From: Gonatopus flavifemur
Taxonomy: Eukaryota; Arthropoda; Insecta; Hymenoptera; Dryinidae
DNA: 64,000 nt
Direction: 5' to 3'
Assembly: GCA_018340375.1 (NCBI GenBank)
Contig: JAFFJZ010000001.1
Coordinates: 10,124,001-10,188,000, forward strand
The position numbers and the translations under genes are program-made. The notes beneath the pieces were generated by a model that was not told where the DNA came from, did no database searches, and saw only the letters and a list, made by a program, of their open reading frames with translations. Positions 35,575-45,852 of the stretch are shown in pieces (within the stretch, counting starts at the first letter, position 1; each line of letters starts with the position of its first letter).

Positions 35575-35682
35575 TAGATTGGGTAATGAATGTCACATAG
35601 TGAGGTTGGACATGTGTCAACATCACAACATCGTCATATTGGTGAATTTTTTATTACATCATAAATTTTTACTCGATCGAAG

Positions 35683-36725
35683 ATGTCAGCTTTTGAGCCG
35701 AATTCTCGTCATTTGCAGGAAGTTCTGATTTTCTGCTTTCATTTGAAGAAAACTGCGGCTGAGGCTCATCGAATGCTCTCAAGTACTCACGGTGAGGCTG
35801 CTTTGAGTGAAAGAACGTGTCGTGAATGGTTTCAACGGTTCAAGAAGGATGATTTTAATGTCGAGGACCGACATGGCGGTGGAAGAGAGAAAATTTTTGA
35901 AGATTCCGAATTGGAGGCATTACTTGATGAAGACCCGTGCCAAGCGTGAGAAGAATTCACAGAATCATTGGGAATAACTCAACAAACCATTTCGAAACGC
36001 CTCAGAACCATAGGAATGATTCGCAAACAGGGAAATTGGGTTCCGTACGAATTGAAGTCAAGTGATGTTGAACGACATTTCTTTACTTGCGAACAGCTGC
36101 TTCAAAGACAGGATCGAAAGGGGTTTTTACACCACATTGTGACCGGCGACGGAAAATGGGCCCACTAAGATAATCCCAAGCGCAGGAAATTTTGGGGAAT
36201 GCCCGGACATGTCCTCACGACGACGGCTGAACCAAATATTCACGGTGTCAAGGTTATGCTCTGCGTTTGGTGAGATCAGCTCGGTGTCGTGTATTATGAG
36301 CTATTGAAACCGAGTGAGACCATCACAGGGGATCGATATCGAGAGCACTTGATGCGTTTTAGCCGAGCATTGAAGGGGAAACGACCACAGTACCAAGAAA
36401 GACAAGATGAAGTTATCCTCCAACATGATAATGCTCGGCCACATGTCTCAAAACCGGTCAAGACATATTTGAACACACTAAAATGGGAAGTCTTACCCCA
36501 TAAGCCGTACTCTCCAGACATCGCTCCTTCCTACTACCATTTATTTCGATCGATGACACACGGCCCGAGTGATCAGCATTTTCATTCTTATGAAAAAGTT
36601 GAAGAATGGATCGATTCGTGGATATTGCCTCAAAAGATGCATCGTTGTTCCGAGATGGGATCCGACAATTGCCAAAAAGATGGGAAAAAGTAGTGGCTAG
36701 CGACGGCCAGTACTTTAAATCATAA
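35683..36725 (+). pseudogene. Mariner transposase relic, same lineage as 25.3 kb
   Basis: The reading follows the 25.3 kb transposase from MSAFEPNSRHLQEVLIFC, with in-frame stops at 35947 (after DEDPCQA), about 36166 (after GKWAH) and about 36271 (after VMLCVW). The first catalytic motif is RIVTGDEKW-like but reads HIVTGDGKW. The second is QHDNARPHV. The third Asp is lost: SPDIAPSYYHLF has Tyr where Asp belongs. The last 25 codons are frameshifted after WIDSWI, and the ending S-D-G-Q-Y-F-like tail is in another frame. TIRs are not recognisable; clearly older than the 25 kb copy. Confidence 0.9.
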
Positions 36726-36912
36726 CTATGTATTTACTTTTTGAGAATTTCATTGAATTTCATTGAAACCTATTCATTTTCCCATTCGCCGATGAGATTT
36801 TATAGGTTATTTGTGACAGGAAAGGAATCAATGGAGTAGGACGTATGTAATAATGAATCAAAGGTGTAAAAATAATGTAAGACTACGCTCCGGTTTTCAA
36901 CGAGCTTTTCAA

Positions 36913-37241
36913 AACGGAGAAAAACGCAGATAGAAAATATAATAATCTTCAATAAAAATTTGAGAATATTTCTCAAAATCTTATATTTCTTGATTTTTTA
37001 TAATAAAGATGAAACGATGCACATTTTTTTTTAATTTTACTGGGAGAAGAATAAAAAGTTATCAATAGCTTCAAGTATCTTTTTGATATTGTTTTTTAAT
37101 TATTTGCCAAGTATCGATAATTTCTCATTTTTTTTCAAATAGAATTAAAAAAAAATGTGAACCGTTTTATTTTCATCACAAATTTGAGAAATATTCTCAA
37201 CTTTTATGGAATTATATTTTCGACCTGCGATTTTCTCCGTG
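36913..37241. mobile_element. Family A foldback (type 1), decayed copy
   Basis: CGGAGAAAAACGCAGATAG at the left and, reversed, CGGAGAAAATCGCAGGTCG at the right, with TTTGAGAATATTTCTCA on both arms. It shares these blocks and GATAATTTCTCATTTTTTTT with the 529-bp copy at 45853-46381. 329 bp; the central part is shortened. Confidence 0.7.
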
Positions 37242-37244
37242 AAC

Positions 37245-37742
37245 TCTCTTTCATGCCTTCGAACGTCTCTGTTCCGATAACTAAAAAATATGATATCGAT
37301 GTTTTTATGTCAAAAACATGAGCGAATACTGAATGTTATTGTTTTAACAATAGCAATTATTCACAATAACCGCAATCAATATCCCTTGTGAGGCAAATAG
37401 TCATGATACTGTAATTCGTCATTATTGGAACGAATTTTCATGCTTCAAAAGTTATCATACGTTTGACATCTGTTATTTCCTTCTTACTGAGCTCGAAACA
37501 TGCTCTCTCTCAAATACAATCGAAATTCTTATATTAAATTCCTATCTACAGCTCTGAATGATACGTTTATCAAGCGGATGCTGTTCTCCCAATTTGGTAC
37601 CAACGCTATTCATGAATTGAAAGAATTTCTCAAAAGAGAAAGAAGTAGCGTGGAAGAAGTATTTTTCATTCTATTAGTGACAAATTGTATAGTCAATTTA
37701 ATAAAATACTGAATAAATTGTATGTGCGGGTTGGAATTATTC
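37245..37742. other. Unassigned; one weak plus-strand frame
   Basis: A 70-codon frame (37500-37712) contains a protein-like stretch (FSQFGTNAIHELKEFLKRER) preceded by a fair acceptor (CCTATCTACAG at about 37541-37551). No donor or homologue is recognised. More likely chance than exon. Confidence 0.2.
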
Positions 37743-39464
37743 CTCATAGACAGGGTTGCCACCTCGAATGCACTCATGACCCGGAGAATGTGATACAAGA
37801 AAGAATGGGAAGAAAGATGGGGAGACAGGGAAAGGGCACGGTAAGAAATTTCTGAAAATACCTCATTCCGCAATTTGACGAAAATTTCGCAATTTCGGGT
37901 TTAAAGACTTCCAGGATCGTGACACTCCACTTTTTATGTATATGACATCCCGTAGAAAAGTTCCCCCTGTCCATTCCCAGAAAATTTCCTGCAAAATTTC
38001 CATACTGCTTCCTCGACAGAGCAAGCTTAGGAATCATGCGGACGTCTGACAAATCTGTTGTGTCAGAAATCAAAATTTCTTACACCAAACGACTCCCTGA
38101 AACTCAGGAAACAAATTTCGTCTGTCTGTCTGTCTGCCAACATTTTTACGAATGCACATATCTTCCTTTGGAACTGACCAATAATAATGAAATATTTATA
38201 ACAGTTGTAGACCGACATGATAGTGGTCCCATATGAGTTTCAGTTTGATTCATTCAAAAGAACTGGGGAAGCAAAATGAAATGTGACCAAAAATAAACAT
38301 TTTTGCGAGCGCGCATATCTCTTTTTCTGCTCATTCGAATACAATGAAAATTAAATGACGCCTTAGTCATAGTCTTATGATGGTTCCATATAAGTTTCAT
38401 CCAAATCGGTTGAGAGATCAAGCGTAGTTGGAGGGAAAGTTTTTTGGGACCGGTGATATTTGACACTATTTTACAAACATGCCTTCCTTATCTTTTCCTT
38501 GGATGATCCAAATGACATAAAACTCTGAGCGCAGTCGATTTATGAAGCGACGATTGTTTCACATAAATTTCACGTAAATAGAAACAAAAGAATGAAGAGA
38601 GTAAGCACTACACACCGAAAAAAATGATTTGATTGACCGAATGAACTGAAGTTAATTGTGGAGATTAGTTTCGAATAATAGAAGAATAAAAGCCGGTAAT
38701 CAAAGCTGTAGTAGAGGCCACTTTAAATTAGTAACAGCAACTAAAGTCAGAAGAATTAAATTTGAATTTAGTTGAGCCAACGCCCGTTTTAGTTATCCAA
38801 ATACCAAGAACTGTGTCTTGTCGTTGGAACTGATTTGGAGCAGGGTTTGAAAAAACCCGGGTTTTTTTGAAGAAGCCCGACCCACTCGGGTTTTTTGGGT
38901 TTTTTCGGAATTTTGTGGGTTTTTTTCGGGTTTTTTGGGTTTTTTCAGAATTTTGTGGGGTTTTTTCGGGTTTTTTCGGGTTATTCATAGTTTTCGAACA
39001 TCTTCGTCTTTTTCCTTATTATCTCTTATATTTTCAAGATGTTTACAGTCTTTTGAGCATTATATCTGTTTCATGAGTTGAAACATCATGGAAAAAGTAT
39101 AGGATCAGTATGTTCAAACCAGTCATTACGTTGGAAGAAATTCGGGAATAAAAATTACTGGTTCTTATTCCCAAATAGGGAATAATATACTTGACAACAG
39201 ATGAAAAATTGTTGAGAAAGATCATTGATCTTTCATAATGTTATTTTACCTGCAAAAAATGTTCCCATCACCAGCGTCGCACATGATTTTTTGTGATCGA
39301 GAATCTTACTTCTTTCCCTGAAGCCAAATATCATTCTTGACAATATTAAGGTTTTCACTTTGTATCAACTTCATCAATTGAAAGGTTCTCTCCCAAATTT
39401 GCATCATAAGCAATCTATTCCAGACAGCACCAGATTTTCCGTTTACAACTCCAATTATGCGACT

Positions 39465-39623
39465 TACAATGAGTTTAATATGAATTCAAACTGAACTTTT
39501 CATGAAGAAGATAATATTCAGAAAGAACTCATATTGAGACTCCATAATAAATTCTTCGGGCATTCAGTGAGTGGTCATTTTGAATTCATTGAATTAATAC
39601 TGAACTCATTGTTAGTCGCATAA
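39465..39623. repeat. Foldback inside the inner hAT
   Basis: TTATGCGACTTACAATGAGT at the left is met by ACTCATTGTTAGTCGCATAA at the right, with further pairing of AATATGAATTCAAA and TTGAATTCATTGAATTAATA. A 159-bp hairpin of unknown origin between the hAT left end and its hATC fragment. Confidence 0.6.
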
Positions 39624-39828
39624 AGGAGACTATTCAAAAGGTATTTGAGAAGTTTTCATGATTTCAAATTGATAATTTGTGTTAGCTGCGCTGTTTTGGA
39701 TGAATTCGCACTAGTTTCGATTTTCAAACTTCTAAGTATGGGAATGTACTGCTTTTTTGCAACAATTTGTGTTTTCATGTCAAGTCTATCCCTCATCTAA
39801 TGAAAAAAACCAGTAATTTTTAGGAGCA

Positions 39829-40158
39829 ATGATCGCGTTCAAGATCGAAGTTGATAATTTATATCCTACTTCAATGTTTCGAGCAGAAGTTAAAAAATTA
39901 TATGAAAACACTCCCAATAAATGGTGGAAACTGTTGGGAGCCAGAACTAATACTACACATAAACTCCCGAACGGATTCTGTGAATTTTGCTACCAACTGT
40001 TGAGTATTCCACCGAGTTCAGCGGGACTAGAAAGAGTTTTTTCAACTTTCGGACACGTATGGTCCAATGTACGGAATAGATTAGGTGTAGAAAAAGCTAC
40101 CAAATTAGTCCAATTGTATAGGTATCATAATACTCCTACTGATCAAAACGAATGGTGA
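39829..40158 (+). pseudogene. hAT transposase C-terminal dimerisation domain (hATC)
   Basis: Residues 60-105 read FCYQLLSIPPSSAGLERVFS, then GHVWSNVRNRLGVEKATKLV and YRYHN. This is the signature of the hATC domain (L-P-x-S-S-A-x-x-E-R-x-F-S, R-N-R-L). The zinc finger and catalytic core upstream are missing, so it is a truncated transposase inside a deleted element. 109 codons to a stop at 40158. Confidence 0.9.
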
Positions 40159-41126
40159 GATAGACATATCAAGTATATAAACACACTTTTTAGATTATAT
40201 ATTCAATAAAAAAATTCAATGCTGTTCAGGGAATTTCATTTTATTGTTCTTTAAGCCATCAATCAATAATTATTTTCAGTGGGTTTTTGACTGGGTTTTT
40301 TCGAGTGGGTTTTACTTGAAAAAACCCGGTGGGTAAGACCGGGTCGGGTTTTTTCGGACCAACCCTGATTTGAAGTAAGGGTCACTAATTATTTTTTTCA
40401 GTGCACTTTGTTTGTATTCTCCTCAACAAATTGTGAGAGCAGATTTTTCCGGTTCTGATCATTCGATCATTATATAATTCTCATTACAGTTGTGGACCGA
40501 GGTGATAGTGATCCCACATCAGTTTGAGCTCGATTCGTTCAGAAAAACTGGATGAATAAGGAAGAATGTAACCAAAAATGAATATTCTTGCGAATATGCA
40601 TATCTTCTGTTCTGATGATTCGATCGCAATAAAACTCATAAAACGCCTTAGTAATTGTCCCATAATACTCCTATATGACCCAAATAGCAATAGTTCCAAA
40701 AACTAGATCTCATTGAATCCTTTCGGAATCATAAAATGAACTACTGAAATGTCAGCAGAATAGAATCCGTGGAGAATTCAATTTGCCTTTTGTCATACTA
40801 TATATTCTACAATATATAGTAGGATTGATGGGAATGTGAAATATTAGTGACAGGAACTTTCGAAATTGGCATTGTTCTGTAATTTAGTCAAGCTAGTCAA
40901 AGAAGACATATACCTATCTATTGGCAGAGTATTTTTGTCCTTGTTTGGAGGGAAAAATAAGGAAAAGAACAAGGAAATTTTGCAAGGACGAGGAGAAATT
41001 TTCTGAGGAATTAAAATCTTGAGCAATGGCCCGGAGAAAATTTTAATCAACCCGGAACCCGGAGAAATTCGACAAAACCCTGAGTCTCCGGGTCAAACCC
41101 GGGGAGGTGGCAACCCTGCTCATAGA

Positions 41127-42680
41127 TCAGTGAACAGATGAAAAAATGTAGTAACGATGAAAATAAATTTTCATTTTTACGAAATATCACTTGTTTATTA
41201 TGAACGGAATATATTTGATCTAGACAAATATTTATTCTCCTATTATAAACAAACATACGACTGTTAACTATGGATACCTTTTTCTCAGTGTATGATGTGC
41301 AACGTAATAACCTCTAATCAGTGTTTAAACCTTATAAACTTGAGAACAAAGGTTTTTTCATAACACTCGCGCAAAAAGTGCCAGTTCCCATGCCTCCCTT
41401 GTCCGTAGAGCGGGAGAAAAGTACGTTTTCCCTCCCTAAAAAGGGAAAATAAGTAACTCCTATTTCTTGATTTCAAGGAAGACAGAAAAACATATGAATG
41501 GATAATTTATTTCTGACTCAAGCCCAAACATCATATAATAAATTCTGAGGGAGGAAGAGAGAAGACAGAGGAGAGAGAGCAAAGCGAGAAAAGAGCAAGA
41601 CGATAGATGAATTTCATATTTTGGTGTGAGAATAATCATTCCGTAGATTTCATAAACGGTGTCTACCCATTTTTATGTGCCTTGGAGTTGTTTTAATTCG
41701 GACTTTCCACGCGAATGTTATGAAAAATAGTATACGTATTTTGGGAGGTAAGTACGCCATTGCAACTTTACGACTCGTGTATTGCCGTTCTCGCTTTGCT
41801 CATGCGACAAACTCACATTCGTTGGTGTTGGTGATACCGTACTTTCCTCCCTTGATACGTAATACACTATTTTTCTATACTCCGCTAAAATTGTCGTATT
41901 TCATATCTATCATGCGAAAGCAAAACTACGTATTCCTAACCTTTCATAACCAATTATGAGTGCGTGTGCGCGGTCAAATGCGCTTGTGCAGTACGTTTTC
42001 ATTACTCCCTCGGGAGGGAATAGATGGAGTAATGAACGCTGGAGGAATAACGTCGAGTTTATTATACATATAAAGACGTTCACTATTTTAGCGAAATCGG
42101 AAAAAAAGTATCGTATGTTCCTTGAGGGGGGAATGATTTTCACCGAGGGTGAGTTTTGCCCTCGCTTCGCTTTACCCATTTCCCTTCTCATAGCGTAGTG
42201 TACTATTTTTTCTTCTGTGTAATTTGTAAACAATGATTTGGATGTTGTATCAGTGCTGATATCCTCTTAAATCCTCATAGAATTCATAATCTTTCTGAAG
42301 TTGTGAACATATATGATAATTTAATTTTCCGAAACTCCACAGAACGCACACGGAAAAAGAAGTGTTGGATATTTCAATTCCGCTGATTTGTTATAATTGC
42401 CACTCCTTCGTTCGTCTTGCGAAGTTTGGTTTGCTAAAAACTAAATAGCCCGCCATTTTAGCATGTGATGGAAGCAATTTCCACTCACGTGATTGAAAAA
42501 GTTCTTGAAATTCCAATTACATTCGAATGAAAATTCAGTTAATAAACTATACTATTATGGATAATATAATATAGCAAGAATTCAATTACATGTGATGGAA
42601 TTCTCAATTCAATCACCAAGAATTGAAAATTCAATCTACAAGTGTACTTGAAAAATGAATAAAAATTCAAGAAATTTTTA
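41127..42680. other. Unidentified CpG-richer repeat-like region
   Basis: From about 41350 to 42220 the sequence has frequent CpG and repeated words TCTCGCTTTGCTC, CCTCGCTTCGCTTTACCC, GGGAGGGAATAG and TTTTCCCTCCCTAAAAAGGG, unlike the surrounding AT-rich DNA. A donor-like GAG|GTAAGT (plus, near 41730) occurs at the end of a short frame but has no partner. Perhaps an old transposon; I cannot name it. Confidence 0.3.
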
Positions 42681-43460
42681 CCCAGGTAGGAAATGCCAAT
42701 ATTGACAACTGACCCATCCTTGGCAAAATACTGGGCTGCCAAGCATCGCGAACCAATATTCGTCCAATATACAACCGTTGTTCATTCTAAAAACCATACC
42801 GGGTTTCATAGGAAATGCCAATATGACAACTGGTGCAAGCTTGGCAAAATATTGGGCTGCCAAACATGGCGAACCAATATCAACCCAGTATAAAACCGTT
42901 TGTTATTTGAGAACCCACACCATGTTTCATAAGGAATGCCTATACAACAAGTGGTTCAAGATTGGCAAAACATTAAGCTGCCAAGTACGGCGAACCAATA
43001 TCGGCCCAATATTAAACCATTTGGTATTCGAGAATCTATACCACATCTCCATGTTTGTGATTTTTACAGAGTTGTACCGATATCCCTGCTAAAAATCTTA
43101 TCGTTTTCTAAGGGAAATTTTTAGCAGGGATGGCATGAAAAATGCCGTCATTTTTTTCTCCAAAAAGTATGTTTGAAGAATCAGGTTGAAGCATGGCAAA
43201 AGTTAATTAATATACACAACTTGGGCCAGGTCCGGTTTAATCGTATGAGCCAAGCTCCAAAATACTCAAATTACATATATCATGAGACATTGGACCATGC
43301 TTGGCATTGCACAATATTGAGTACCAAGCCTGGCACGAGGTTATCATCCCAAGCTTTCACCAAGCTTGGACCATTTTTTCTCATGGATTCTGGCCCAATA
43401 TAAGTCGTAATTGGGCCAAGATCAGGTCAAGCTTGGGCCATTTGTTAATTCCTACCTGGG
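42681..43460. mobile_element. Family B element, complete, 780 bp
   Basis: Ends CCCAGGTAGGAAATGCC and, reversed, CCCAGGTAGGAATTAAC, flanked by TA at 42679-42680 and 43461-43462. The left half is three tandem units of about 121 bp (starting at 42691, 42813 and 42934) with GGCAAAATATTGGGCTGCCA and CGAACCAATAT. The right half carries CTTGGGCCAGG, CAAGCTTGG, TTGGGCCAAG and AAGCTTGGGCC motifs. A hairpin lies at 43082-43131. This is the reference copy for the family. It is intergenic or in a downstream intron of the coiled-coil gene. Confidence 0.85.
43082..43131. repeat. 50-bp hairpin inside the family B element
   Basis: ATCCCTGCTAAAAAT and its exact inverse ATTTTTAGCAGGGAT enclose a 20-base loop, itself loosely paired (CTTATCGTTTTCTAAGGG). 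It could be a tiny separate insertion: the outer bases are CCTGCTAAAA, like the hAT junction at 60537-60545. Confidence 0.6.
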
Positions 43461-43566
43461 TAACAGTGTTGTTTTCCATATGATAACAAGCGAATTTCGC
43501 TAGAACAGCAAATTTCTTCTCTCCATGCAGAAATTGAAACTAATATCGACGAACAAATCCACTCAC

Positions 43567-43632
43567 CTGGCATCTCCCCAATGTAACGATGTGCAACTGA
43601 ATCTCTTGTATTCGATGTAAAATATCCGTATT
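43567..43632 (-). CDS. Internal exon of a coiled-coil protein gene
   Basis: Minus strand: acceptor TTATATTATTCGTTGCAG before 43632 and donor CAG|GTGAGT after 43567, both close to consensus. The 66-nt exon (22 codons, phase 0 at both ends) reads NTDILHRIQEIQLHIVTLGR plus two residues. It is amphipathic with Ile/Leu at heptad-like spacing. In frame with the microexon at 45269-45301 and exon 1 at 62165-62242. No exon further left was found, so the gene's remainder is missing from this annotation. Protein family not recognised. Confidence 0.7.
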
Positions 43633-43775
43633 CTGCAACGAATAATATAATCCATACAATATGATCAAATAAAAGTATCATTTGTTGAAAATCAAACATG
43701 CAATCCTACGTATGAAACTTGAGTTCTATACTAATAAAATCGATCAATGAAATCACAGTATACTCAGTAGTGATG

Positions 43776-43832
43776 CACTTTAAGAAACTTCCAAACTTTT
43801 TTTGTAAATCCACAAAGAAATTTTTCACAGTG
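43776..43832. repeat. Mini family A-ended repeat
   Basis: 57 bp from CACTTTAAGAAACTTCC to TTTCACAGTG, with TG on both sides; the ends pair weakly. Possibly a collapsed MITE. Confidence 0.3.
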
Positions 43833-44076
43833 TGTCAATTGTTTACAAAACTATTTCCCAAATTCAAATCAGTGAAATCCCACTATTTCTGCAGTTAAAA
43901 GCAGACCACTGACGGAAATCGGTGAATAATCAATGGTTATGCAGTTCATAGTTGCCATGTGATAATGTACGTCTCATGTGTCCACCAATCACATATCTTG
44001 TTCGATTGCAACTGCCAATGACAGAAACAGAAAAAATCGCCATCTGGCAACCATGATGCAGCTGGAAGTGTTCCTG

Positions 44077-44718
44077 CACTGAGAAAAAGGATTCGTTGAC
44101 TCAAATGAGATTTGTTTACAGTCAATAAATCGTATATTTGGATATGACCAAAGAAATATTTACTAATATTCATTTTATCACATAGTTGTTGAATACACCA
44201 CGTATTTCTATGAGTCAACTTCATACCGATTATGATTCGATAGATCTAAATTTGACAAGAATGCATATTCATTCACATCAACTTCAATCACTTTGAATCA
44301 AATGAATGATTGGGTTATAGTTAATAAATATGAATTTCTTGACTCGACACAATGTTTGGTTATAATCAATATCTCTTATTTGTATGAAATGATACCCTGC
44401 GAGAAAAAATTTCCGGGAACAATAAAACATTTAGTTGAACAGTCGCCATAAAATACTTAATTGATTTGAATAAACTTTCATTGACTCAATTAAATAACTG
44501 TTTCAATTGATGAAATATTTCATAGCATATTAAATATTTGTTTGATTGAATGAATATTTAATGGGGTCTATGAAAGTTTATTTAAATCAATTAAGTATTT
44601 TATGGCGACTATTCAACTAAATATTTCATTGTTCCCGGAAATTTTTTCTCTCAGTGTACTTCTTGAAAATGCTCAACCAAATGCGTTGATTTGTCAGAAG
44701 AAAACCTTTTTCTCAGTG
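44077..44718. mobile_element. Family A MITE, TG-flanked, itself interrupted
   Basis: Ends CACTGAGAAAAAGGATTCG and, reversed, CACTGAGAAAAAGGTTTTC; TG on both sides (44075-44076, 44719-44720). Without the inner MITE it is about 380 bp. GTTGACTCAAATGAG and related TTGACT words recur inside. Confidence 0.75.
44395..44656. mobile_element. Family A foldback MITE (type 3), 262 bp, innermost
   Basis: TA-flanked. Arms AATTTCCGGGAACAATAAAA, CATTTAGTTGAACAGTCGCC and TAAAATACTTAATTGATTTG pair with their inverse at the right. The left terminal bases (CCCTGCGAG) are mutated from the expected CACTGAGAG; the right is CTCTCAGTG. Same subfamily as 12490-12716. Confidence 0.8.
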
Positions 44719-44838
44719 TGATTAATTGGATCAGTGACATTTTACTGGAAAGATCAATTAATATTCACTAATTGTGCATTGTATTGTCGACATTCTACTG
44801 CGATCAGTGAAATTCCACTATTTTAAATGTGGAGAATA

Positions 44839-45044
44839 CACTGAGAGAAATTTTTAAGGTTACTGTACCTAAAACACCTCAACCAAATATTCTGAATAGA
44901 AGCTACTGGAAATTCAATTGATTTAACCGAGAAAATATAGTTGATACAATCAAGTGATGAGTCAACTAAATTTTGAGTAACTTTCATTAGGAATATTTGG
45001 TTGAGATGTTTCAGTCACAGTGACTATAGAAATTTCTCTCAGTG
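44839..45044. mobile_element. Family A foldback MITE, 206 bp
   Basis: TA-flanked ends CACTGAGAGAAATTTTTAAG and, reversed, CACTGAGAGAAATTTCTATA. The arms continue with ACACCTCAACCAAATATTC against GAATATTTGGTTGAGATG. It lies directly next to the family C nest. Confidence 0.85.
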
Positions 45045-45268
45045 TATCGATTGTAATAATCGATTATTTCTCAAGGTGATACCAGCGACCTCTAAAGATG
45101 CAGCCCGAGCTTATTGGTTAGAAAAAGACACAGCTATACATGAAAAAGAAAGATGTAGACCATTGCTGGTATCCCCTTAAACATCATTTTTCTAATCGAT
45201 GAATGCGTGCACAAAAACAATCGATTAACAGATCGAATAAAAATTCTATAATTCAATGGTAAACTTAC

Positions 45269-45301
45269 GTTGGGGTCATCTTTTAATTTTCCAACGCAGA
45301 T
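45269..45301 (-). CDS. 33-nt microexon of the coiled-coil gene
   Basis: Minus strand: a pyrimidine tract and acceptor (TCCTTTCTTCTCTGTTCACAG) ending at 45302, then 11 codons ICVGKLKDDPN, then donor AAC|GTAAGT. Phase 0 on both sides, so including or skipping it keeps the frame. It joins exon 1 (...LKSAIRDHQ) to the exon at 43567-43632 (NTDILHR...). Very short exons with strong sites are often alternatively spliced; that is inference. Confidence 0.65.
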
Positions 45302-45852
45302 CTGTGAACAGAGAAGAAAGGAAAATTAAATTTTTTTCTTCACCGTGGTACCTATAAAACTTCAATATGATATCCCTAGTTCAACCACAAGGTCATAACC
45401 GGAAACTCACGATCCTTTTTTTAATATAAGCGTGATAAAGGGAAACTAGGAGATCCGGACGGTAGGGGGTCATTTGGCCGAAAGTGCATTTGCTCGACCC
45501 ACCATCTTATATACAGGTCTGGGAACTCCTAGGGTGAGAATGGTTCTCTTAATGATGAAATTTTTTTCACATAATGGCCGCAACTTGTAGTAGTGCTGTG
45601 ATCGAAGCGTAATTGTTTGAAGTTGCACACGAGAGATGGAAATATCTTCTGTTCACTTCTCTTTATCGCTCTACAGTTGACAATCTACACTTGAATTAAA
45701 GCGTCACTCATTGAACTAAGCTCCCTGAATATTCTATAGTTTGGTCTGATCAGCCACATACCATAGAGGTAGGGATTCTTTGTCTCTTTTCATACATGGT
45801 TGTTAACTATCTCCCTCTGATCATAGATTTCTAGGGAGTATGCATTCCAGTA

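Larger units (their letters stand above)
38841..40367 (+). mobile_element. hAT element, CAGGGTT...AACCCTG, inner nested copy
   Basis: Ends CAGGGTTTGAAAAAACCCGG and, reversed, CAGGGTTGGTCCGAAAAAAC. Flanks ATTTGGAG (38833-38840) and ATTTGAAG (40368-40375) form an 8-bp duplication with one change. The left end is followed by repeated CGGGTTTTTTGGGTTTTTTC units, and the right end has GGGTTTTTTCGAGTGGG. It retains only the C-terminal part of the transposase. A short inverted repeat lies at 39465-39623. Confidence 0.92.
38612..40403. mobile_element. Possible family A element around the inner hAT
   Basis: Left end after TA: ACACCGAAAAAAATGATT; right end reversed CACTGAAAAAAATAATTAG, followed by CA. 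The ends are on either side of the inner hAT and the two pieces total about 265 bp, the usual family A size. The end match is imperfect. Confidence 0.4.
37751..41118. mobile_element. hAT element with exact 8-bp duplication, nested
   Basis: Ends CAGGGTTGCCACCTC and GAGGTGGCAACCCTG, flanked by an exact CTCATAGA at 37743-37750 and 41119-41126. CCCGGAGAA motifs recur next to both ends. Its own interior has direct repeats (GACCGACATGATAGTGGTCC at about 38212 and GACCGAGGTGATAGTGATCC at about 40496). The total of 3368 bp includes a second hAT (38841-40367) and probably a family A MITE around it. No transposase of its own. Confidence 0.9.
43861..44835. mobile_element. Family C element holding a nest of family A MITEs
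   Basis: The left part (43866-43950) and right part (44722-44830) carry AATCAGTGAAATCCCACTA, TGATCAGTGACATTTTAC and ATCAGTGAAATTCCACTA, the family C vocabulary. The ends are less clear than at 6713. Between them sit the MITEs 44077-44718 and, within that, 44395-44656. All lie in intron 2 of the coiled-coil gene. Confidence 0.5.

Noticed and set aside
37500..37712. Plus-strand frame with a protein-like stretch after CCTATCTACAG
   Set aside because: No donor, no recognised domain, and length within chance for this composition.
42490..42560. Minus-strand exon with donor CAC|GTGAGT
   Set aside because: Open in frame 0, but the acceptor lacks a pyrimidine tract and the peptide is low-complexity Phe/Asn.
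45411..45445. Possible 35-nt minus exon with donor ATC|GTGAGT and acceptor ATCTCCTAG
   Set aside because: Open, but its length is not a multiple of three and would break the frame between exon 1 and the microexon, which already join in phase.
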